From JBBRLA01 sp038231615 (GTDB taxonomy: Bacteria > Myxococcota_A > Polyangia > Palsa-1104 > JAEUJZ01): a stretch of DNA of 9,748 nucleotides. Below are positions 6,038-9,748 of the stretch, piece after piece (within the stretch, counting starts at the first letter, position 1; each line of letters starts with the position of its first letter). The position numbers were made by a program, and so were the translations under genes. The notes under the pieces are model-generated. The model worked only from the letters and a program-made list of their open reading frames with translations. It was not told the origin of the DNA and ran no database searches. The stretch covers positions 1 to 9,748 of the forward strand of contig JBBRLA010000300.1 in the NCBI GenBank assembly GCA_038231615.1, read 5' to 3'.

Positions 6038-6634
6038 CTACTTCTTGTTGGACTTTGTCGGCGCCGACTCAGCGCCGATAAGGTACTTCATCAGACGCTT
6101 CTCGCCCTCCGTGTGGATGCGGCGTTCATCGACCAGTTCTCCCAGGGGCTGGCGCAGCTTGTTGGCCAGTTCGGCCCGAATCACCCCGATGCCGCTGACC
6201 TGATCGTTGGGAATGTAATCAGCGATGTGGTTGCGGTTCAGGCCCTCCTTGTGTTCGTTCAAGACCTTGACCGTCATGACCTTCAGAGCCTGCTTCTGCG
6301 CGTCGCTCAGGCGGGTGCGCTTGCCGTCCCCGTTCATGAGTTCGGGGCGGCGGTGGTGTACCTCGCGCAGGCGCTGGCCGTCATTGATCGCGTCGGCGAA
6401 TTCAACGATGCCCATGTTGCTGACCGTGTTCCAGACTTCCTTGTGCTGCTTCAACAACCCCAGGAACTGCTCGACAGTGTGGCTGTTGCTGGGCTGAAGC
6501 TTCCTGAACATGGATTGCGCGGCCTGGCGGCGCAGGTTCTCGTTCAGCGACTGAAGCTCCTGCTCGTAAAGAGTGCCGATCTCCAGGTTCGACGCGACCG
6601 GCTGGGGCGGGGCTTCCTTCTTGCGGGGTGCCAT
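6038..6634 (-). CDS. Uncharacterised basic protein with winged-helix-like C-terminus
   Basis: I do not recognise this 198-residue protein. It starts with a basic, Pro-containing tail (MAPRKKEAPPQ), continues with a predicted helical segment (about 17-90, rich in Leu, Gln and Glu, possibly coiled-coil), and has a basic linker RRPELMNGDGKRTR (95-108). The C-terminal part (about 110-187) looks like a winged helix: helices near 112-127 and 132-141 (LNRNHIADYI), a longer helix near 151-168, then a wing-like RRIHTEGEKRLMKY (171-184). No signal peptide or membrane segment is visible, so a cytoplasmic DNA-binding or nucleoid role is a reasonable guess only. The ATG at 6634 follows a strong AGGAGGT, and a TTGACA promoter lies upstream. 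It is divergent from the two-component genes and may regulate or be regulated with them. Its base composition looks less GC-rich than the flanking genes. Confidence 0.85.
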   Translation of the reverse strand: MAPRKKEAPPQPVASNLEIGTLYEQELQSLNENLRRQAAQSMFRKLQPSNSHTVEQFLGLLKQHKEVWNTVSNMGIVEFADAINDGQRLREVHHRRPELMNGDGKRTRLSDAQKQALKVMTVKVLNEHKEGLNRNHIADYIPNDQVSGIGVIRAELANKLRQPLGELVDERRIHTEGEKRLMKYLIGAESAPTKSNKK

Positions 6635-6667
6635 GGGACCTCCTGATTGCGAAATTAGTCTGACTGC

Positions 6668-6697
6668 ATTTCAATCCCGACATCCCTGTTTTGTCAA
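6668..6697 (-). promoter_or_regulatory. Putative sigma70 promoter of the 198-residue gene
   Basis: On the minus strand a perfect TTGACA (6692-6697) precedes TGAAAT (6668-6673, four of six matches) by 18 bp. A start near 6661 would give a leader of about 27 bases that includes the AGGAGGT site. The first 38-bp repeat copy begins 15 bp upstream of the -35 box, where an activator could bind. Confidence 0.55.
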
Positions 6698-6711
6698 GTA
6701 GTGTGCATTCC

Positions 6712-6750
6712 TCGCGAAGCGACGCAGGCGCTGCGGTCCATCTATAGCGA
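6712..6750 (+). repeat. Copy 1 of a ~38-bp intergenic direct repeat
   Basis: It begins with tcgcgaagcgacgcaggcg, identical over 19 bp to copy 2 at 6843, and continues with gcgg, t-ca-t and tagcg matches, allowing a one-base gap. Copy 1 also contains a perfect 5-bp inverted repeat with a 3-base centre (cgcag gcg ctgcg), broken by one substitution in copy 2. The copies start 131 bp apart, in the same orientation. Confidence 0.8.
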
Positions 6751-6775
6751 AGCCCAAAAAAGATTCCTTTCGAAT

Positions 6776-6801
6776 CAATCGGCCCAATGCCGGCCCGATT
6801 G
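6776..6801. promoter_or_regulatory. Inverted repeat in the middle of the divergent region
   Basis: caatcgg (6776-6782) pairs with ccgattg (6795-6801). Two further G-C pairs form if one base is bulged. It lies roughly midway between the two divergent genes and overlaps a small inverted repeat gattc/gaatc (6762-6776). An operator or a hairpin is possible; nothing shows which. Confidence 0.4.
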
Positions 6802-6842
6802 CCAATGCGATGAATGGCGATGAAGCCGGGGCCCTCAAATTA

Positions 6843-6880
6843 TCGCGAAGCGACGCAGGCGCCGCGGTTCATTTTAGCGG
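6843..6880 (+). repeat. Copy 2 of the ~38-bp intergenic direct repeat
   Basis: This is the partner of the element at 6712. The first 19 bases are identical and the rest differ at a few positions plus one single-base gap. It ends about 27 bp upstream of the putative kinase -35 box and overlaps the 13-bp tandem repeat. Confidence 0.8.
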
Positions 6881-6889
6881 TTCATTCTA
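6864..6889 (+). repeat. Two tandem 13-bp units upstream of the kinase gene
   Basis: gcggttcatttta (6864-6876) is followed directly by gcggttcattcta (6877-6889), 12 of 13 identical. Tandem direct repeats upstream of a promoter are the usual form of OmpR/PhoB-type regulator sites, although 11-bp spacing is more common there. Autoregulation by the downstream response regulator is an inference. Confidence 0.6.
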
Positions 6890-6907
6890 TAAGGTACTTT
6901 TGCCGAT

Positions 6908-6936
6908 CCGACAAAGCAGATATGCTGAGGTACACT
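6908..6936 (+). promoter_or_regulatory. Candidate promoter giving a nearly leaderless kinase mRNA
   Basis: CCGACA (6908-6913) and TACACT (6931-6936) are spaced by 17 bp, each with four of six matches. Transcription would begin at about 6943-6944, essentially at the ATG. A rival -10-like TATGCT lies at 6921-6926. The assignment is weak. Confidence 0.3.
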
Positions 6937-6941
6937 ACCTC
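6927..6941 (+). promoter_or_regulatory. Hairpin that would hide the only Shine-Dalgarno-like GAGG before the kinase
   Basis: gaggta (6927-6932) and tacctc (6936-6941) form a perfect 6-bp inverted repeat around cac, ending two bases before the kinase ATG at 6944. GAGG at 6927-6930 is the only SD-like sequence and is already 13 bases from the start. As RNA it would be sequestered; as DNA it could be a small operator over the -10 region. Confidence 0.5.
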
Positions 6942-6943
6942 CC

Positions 6944-8557
6944 ATGCGCCTGCGCCACATCTCGCCGCTGTACCTGAGCGTGCCACTGATCCTCGTCGCC
7001 GCCCTGGCGCTGGCCCGCTATTCCTTTGTCACTTCGCAGCGCCTCTCCGTCAAGGGTGAAGAGTCGCTGATGACCTCGATCAAGGTCCTCTGCGACCAGA
7101 CCCTGTCCCGGGTGGACAACTTCATCATCGACTCGGACCGCGAGCTGTTCAACCTGGTGGACCTGACGCATTTGCAAGACTTCACCCGAAGGTGGAACGA
7201 GATCGTGCGGCTTTCCCACGCGGTCGAGGCGGCCATCGTGCTCGACGAGCGGTTGCAGATCGTCAAGGGGGGTTACGTCAGCAAGAGCCGCAAGGCCGAG
7301 GCCGAACTTTTCCTGCGCCTGTTCACCACGCGCATCCTGCCGGCCCTGCCGCTGCAATCGCTGCGCCCCGACGCCCACCAGCACCTGCACAAAAACTACG
7401 ACGGGGTGGATTACCTGATCAGCTACATCAAACGCTTCGACGTCGAACACGGCAAGCCGTACTACATCATCCTGAAGATCAACCTGGATTATTTGATCCA
7501 CAACTTCTTCCCCGGGCTTTTTGCCGAGATCCGCGGCAGGGTGCTCTTCAGCGTGCTGGACATCCACGGGGACGTGGTCTACGGGCAGCCAATCCGCGAT
7601 GCGGGGAAGTTCCTGAACGAAGGGACCTTCCCCACCACGCTCTACCTGTGGCGGCTGCAAATGGCGCCCAAGGAGTCGGAGCGCCTGCGGGCGGGGGCGC
7701 ATTCGCGGGCGGTGTCGGACACGCTGCTCATCGGGATGATGCTGGGGCTCATCGTCATCGGCACGGCGTTCTTGCTCTACTCGATCTCCGCGGAGCACCG
7801 GGCCAACGCCCTGAAGTCGGAATTCATCAGCAACGTCAGCCACGAGTTGAAGACCCCGCTGTCGCTGATCCGCATGTTCGGCGAGCTGTTGATGCTGGGG
7901 AAGGTGAAGACGCCGGAGAAAGGCCGCGAGTACGCGGAGATCATCACCCGGGAATCGGAGCGGCTGTCGCGGTTGATCGACAATGTGCTGGATTTTTCGC
8001 GAATCGAGCGGGGCAAGGCGGCCTACGACATGAAGCCGGGGGACCTGGGGGAAGTGGTGGAACGGGCGCTGGATTTCTATCGCTACCGGCTGGAGCGCGA
8101 GGGGCGGCAGCTCGAAGTGGAGTTGCCCCCTGCCCTGCCCCAGACGCTGCTGGACGAGAACGCGATGACGCTGGTGCTGCTGAACCTGCTGGACAACGCC
8201 ATCAAATATGGAGGGGACTCGCCCATCACCGTGCGGATCTCTTCGCACCCGGCACAGAGCGAGCTGCGCCTTTTGGTGATCGATGACGGGCCGGGCATCC
8301 CGCAGGACGAACAGCGCAAGATCTTCGAGCGCTTCTATCGGGCGCGGGAGGCGCGGCGCAAAAATGTCCGGGGGTCGGGGATCGGCCTGGCGCTGGTGCG
8401 GCACATCACCGAGGCCCATGGCGGGCGGGTCACGGTGGCCAGCGATCCTGGGAAGGGGGCCACCTTCACCGTGGTGATCCCGGTGGTGTCCACGGCGGGC
8501 GCCGAAGGGACGTCGGCGGGCGCCGAAGGGACGACGGGGCTGGTGGCACACCCATGA
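6944..8557 (+). CDS. Membrane sensor histidine kinase, PhoR-like, without HAMP
   Basis: The 537-residue protein autophosphorylates in response to an unknown envelope signal and passes the phosphate to the downstream regulator. Order: basic N-terminus, membrane helix at about 9-24, a ~230-residue presumably periplasmic domain (30-258) that I cannot assign, a second helix (about 260-281), then directly HisKA. The phosphoacceptor is H300 in SHELKTPLSLIRM. The ATP-binding domain has the N-box (LLNLLDNAIKYGG, 412-424), DDGPGIP (447-453), FERFYR (461-466) and GSGIGLALV (477-485). No HAMP linker lies between helix 2 and HisKA. The C-terminal tail after 513 holds a 7-residue duplication (AGAEGTS/AGAEGTT). 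ATG at 6944 is fixed by an in-frame TGA at 6926 and by the membrane helix that starts soon after; no well-placed Shine-Dalgarno exists. The gene overlaps the regulator as ATGA. Confidence 0.95.
   Translation: MRLRHISPLYLSVPLILVAALALARYSFVTSQRLSVKGEESLMTSIKVLCDQTLSRVDNFIIDSDRELFNLVDLTHLQDFTRRWNEIVRLSHAVEAAIVLDERLQIVKGGYVSKSRKAEAELFLRLFTTRILPALPLQSLRPDAHQHLHKNYDGVDYLISYIKRFDVEHGKPYYIILKINLDYLIHNFFPGLFAEIRGRVLFSVLDIHGDVVYGQPIRDAGKFLNEGTFPTTLYLWRLQMAPKESERLRAGAHSRAVSDTLLIGMMLGLIVIGTAFLLYSISAEHRANALKSEFISNVSHELKTPLSLIRMFGELLMLGKVKTPEKGREYAEIITRESERLSRLIDNVLDFSRIERGKAAYDMKPGDLGEVVERALDFYRYRLEREGRQLEVELPPALPQTLLDENAMTLVLLNLLDNAIKYGGDSPITVRISSHPAQSELRLLVIDDGPGIPQDEQRKIFERFYRAREARRKNVRGSGIGLALVRHITEAHGGRVTVASDPGKGATFTVVIPVVSTAGAEGTSAGAEGTTGLVAHP
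8494..8535 (+). repeat. Tandem 21-bp duplication in the 3' end of the kinase gene
   Basis: Two adjacent 21-bp units (8494-8514 and 8515-8535) are identical over their first 19 bases. They encode AGAEGTS and AGAEGTT in the kinase tail, outside the catalytic domain, and leave the frame intact. This looks like a recent slippage duplication. Confidence 0.85.
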
Positions 8558-9363
8558 CGGATCGGCAACGGCCATCGGCAGGATTTGCCGGACACGCCGG
8601 TCCCTCGGGCCCGGCGGGCGATACGGCTGCCAGCCAAAGTTCGCCGATCCCGGCGGTCGGTACCGACGACGAGGCGCGGCGACAGCGCATCCTTCTGGTC
8701 GAAGATGAGCCGGACATCGTACGCGGGCTGCGGGACGTGCTGGAGTTCGAGGGTTTTGACGTGGTCGACCACAAGGAGGGGCGGCCCGGGGTGAAGGAGA
8801 TGCGGGAGCGGGGGGCGGATCTGGTGATATTGGACCTGATGTTGCCCGACATCAACGGATATCAGGTGTGCCAGGAGATCCGCGCGTTCAACCAGATCGT
8901 GCCGATCATCATCTTGACCGCCCGGGGGCAGGAGCTGGACAAGATCCGCGGGCTGGAGGCGGGGGCGGACGATTACGTGACCAAGCCGTTCTCGGTGGGG
9001 GAACTTTTGGCGCGGATCAAGGCCATCCTGCGGCGTCTGGGGCGGTCGGCCTCCAGCGCCATGGAGACGATCCGCATCGGGCCCTGCGAGATCAACCTGA
9101 AGAAGCATACCCTGACCAAGGCGCGGAAAACGACGACGCTGACGTTCTACGAGGTCGAGCTGCTGAAGCTCCTGCACGAACGGGCGGAGCAGCCGGTCTC
9201 GCGGGACGAGATTTTGGACAAGATCTGGGGGATCGAGGCGTATCCGACAAACCGAACGGTGGATAATTTCGTGGTGAAGCTGCGCAAGAAGCTGGAAGAA
9301 AACCAGCACCACCCGCGGCACATCCTGACGGTATACGGGTTCGGGTACAAGCTTGTGCCGTAG
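8554..9363 (+). CDS. OmpR/PhoB-family response regulator with long N-terminal extension
   Basis: The 269-residue protein is the probable partner of the kinase. The receiver domain (about 45-163) has the acidic pair E50-D51, phosphoacceptor D94 in VILDLMLPD, T122 and K144-P145. The C-terminal winged-helix DNA-binding domain (about 170-268) ends in the typical RTVDNFVVKLRKKL (234-247) and ILTVYGFGYKLV (257-268). Before the receiver lie ~44 extra residues rich in Gly, Ala, Pro and Ser, which the family normally lacks. The true start could be later in principle, but the ATG at 8554 forms an ATGA overlap with the kinase stop, favouring coupled translation, and I see no methionine closer to RILLVEDE. 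Targets are unknown; the repeats before the kinase are candidates. Confidence 0.95.
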   Translation: MTDRQRPSAGFAGHAGPSGPAGDTAASQSSPIPAVGTDDEARRQRILLVEDEPDIVRGLRDVLEFEGFDVVDHKEGRPGVKEMRERGADLVILDLMLPDINGYQVCQEIRAFNQIVPIIILTARGQELDKIRGLEAGADDYVTKPFSVGELLARIKAILRRLGRSASSAMETIRIGPCEINLKKHTLTKARKTTTLTFYEVELLKLLHERAEQPVSRDEILDKIWGIEAYPTNRTVDNFVVKLRKKLEENQHHPRHILTVYGFGYKLVP

Positions 9364-9375
9364 CTGCCCGGGATA

Positions 9376-9391
9376 AAATGTGCTAACATTT
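9376..9391. promoter_or_regulatory. 16-bp AT-rich palindrome before the lipoprotein gene
   Basis: aaatgt (9376-9381) and acattt (9386-9391) flank gcta, in the 35-base gap between the regulator stop and the lipoprotein start. A -10-like TAAAAT (9374-9379) overlaps its left arm; a possible -35, TTGTGC at 9353-9358, is only 15 bp away. The palindrome is too weak for a terminator, so an operator is the better guess. Confidence 0.35.
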
Positions 9392-9398
9392 GAAGAAC

Positions 9399-9748
9399 AT
9401 GCACGACGGCTTTCAGAAGAGGGTCCCTCCCTGGCATTTCTTCATCGCGGTCGTGGTGCTGGGGGCGTGCGGGACCGACGGGGGACAAGGGGACACCCTG
9501 AGCCACCTGGTGGTGCCCACGGCGGGGACCTATCAGGCGACGCTGAACGAGTATCCGGTGCAGACCTGCGGGGCGGCGCTGCTGGAGCCGCTGGGGGTGC
9601 TGGACGCATCGGTGGCGTTCGGCTTCCTGACCGATGGGCACGTGCAGGTCAGCGGCAGCCGGTTCTGGCACTACGGCGCGGTGCTGCTCTACCGGGGGGC
9701 GGCGACAGACCCAGTGGAGGGCCTGGCATGGCGGGGGACAGCGCAAAC
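9399..9748 (+). CDS. Putative secreted lipoprotein, 5' part (gene cut by window end)
   Basis: An ATG at 9399 opens a frame that runs off the window after about 116 residues. It begins MHDGFQKRVPPWHFF, then a hydrophobic IAVVVLGAC, giving a type II signal peptide with lipobox LGAC and lipidated Cys24. The mature start GTDGGQGDTLSH lacks Asp at position +2, so outer-membrane sorting is likely if Lol rules apply. The visible remainder (about 25-116) has Gly-rich, beta-strand-like sequence with no motif I recognise. It follows the regulator by 35 bases on the same strand, with a weak GAAG before the start, so it may belong to the two-component transcription unit or be controlled by it. An in-frame TAA at 9384 excludes a longer N-terminus except a TTG at 9390. 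Confidence 0.75.
   Translation, partial: MHDGFQKRVPPWHFFIAVVVLGACGTDGGQGDTLSHLVVPTAGTYQATLNEYPVQTCGAALLEPLGVLDASVAFGFLTDGHVQVSGSRFWHYGAVLLYRGAATDPVEGLAWRGTAQ

Larger units (their letters stand above)
6635..6943. other. Divergent regulatory region between the 198-residue gene and the sensor kinase
   Basis: These 309 bases are less GC-rich than the coding DNA and contain no credible gene. They hold a promoter for each side, two copies of a ~38-bp element, a 13-bp tandem repeat, an inverted repeat at 6776-6801, a short 10-bp-spaced direct repeat of gcgatgaa (6807-6824) and a hairpin next to the kinase start. The density of repeats suggests binding by one or more regulators. Confidence 0.6.

Noticed and set aside
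6935..8575. 546-codon minus-strand frame opposite the sensor kinase
   Set aside because: The plus-strand kinase has every catalytic motif; this frame reads as low-complexity Gln/Arg/Pro/His sequence.

Overview
The window is GC-rich and densely coding. It comes from a Gram-negative-type bacterium: it has a type II fatty-acid synthesis operon in the classical proteobacterial order, a membrane sensor kinase with an OmpR-type regulator, and a lipoprotein with a canonical lipobox. The Pro/Ala/His-rich protein and overall composition would fit a deltaproteobacterial or related lineage (Myxococcota, Desulfobacterota and similar), but no marker here fixes the taxonomy. No tRNA, rRNA, CRISPR array, intact transposase or phage gene was seen.

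Left edge (1-748): the 3' end of a secreted-looking Pro-rich protein with a 12-residue YRP repeat. It is followed by 367 bases without a convincing gene, which hold a 126-bp nested palindrome (575-700) and a GC-rich stem-loop just after acpP.

Centre (749-5894, minus strand): one operon reading yceD-rpmF-plsX-fabH-fabD-fabG-acpP. It starts at a near-consensus sigma70 promoter (TTGACA, 16 bp, TATGAT). It encodes an rRNA/ribosome-linked DUF177 protein, ribosomal protein L32, the acyl-ACP:phosphate acyltransferase that starts phospholipid synthesis, the three enzymes that initiate and elongate acyl chains, and the carrier protein itself. The plsX/fabH and fabD/fabG junctions are 4-bp ATGA overlaps. 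A perfect 8-bp stem-loop separates fabG from acpP. fabF, which often follows acpP, is absent.

Next (5895-6943): a minus-strand gene for a 198-residue basic protein of unknown function, with a winged-helix-like C-terminus and its own TTGACA promoter and strong Shine-Dalgarno. It is divergent from the two-component genes. The 309-bp intergenic region between them carries a ~38-bp element twice, a 13-bp tandem repeat, an inverted repeat and a hairpin abutting the kinase start.

Right (6944-9748, plus strand): a PhoR-like histidine kinase without a HAMP domain, overlapping by ATGA an OmpR/PhoB-type response regulator with an unusual 44-residue N-terminal extension, then the start of a lipoprotein gene cut by the window edge. 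The three may form one transcription unit, perhaps for envelope sensing, but the signal is unknown.

Most of the window is well-understood housekeeping. I found no clear evidence of a new defence or mobile system. The parts most worth checking are the non-coding structures (575-700 and 6635-6943), the unknown 198-residue protein, and the kinase sensor domain with its neighbouring lipoprotein.
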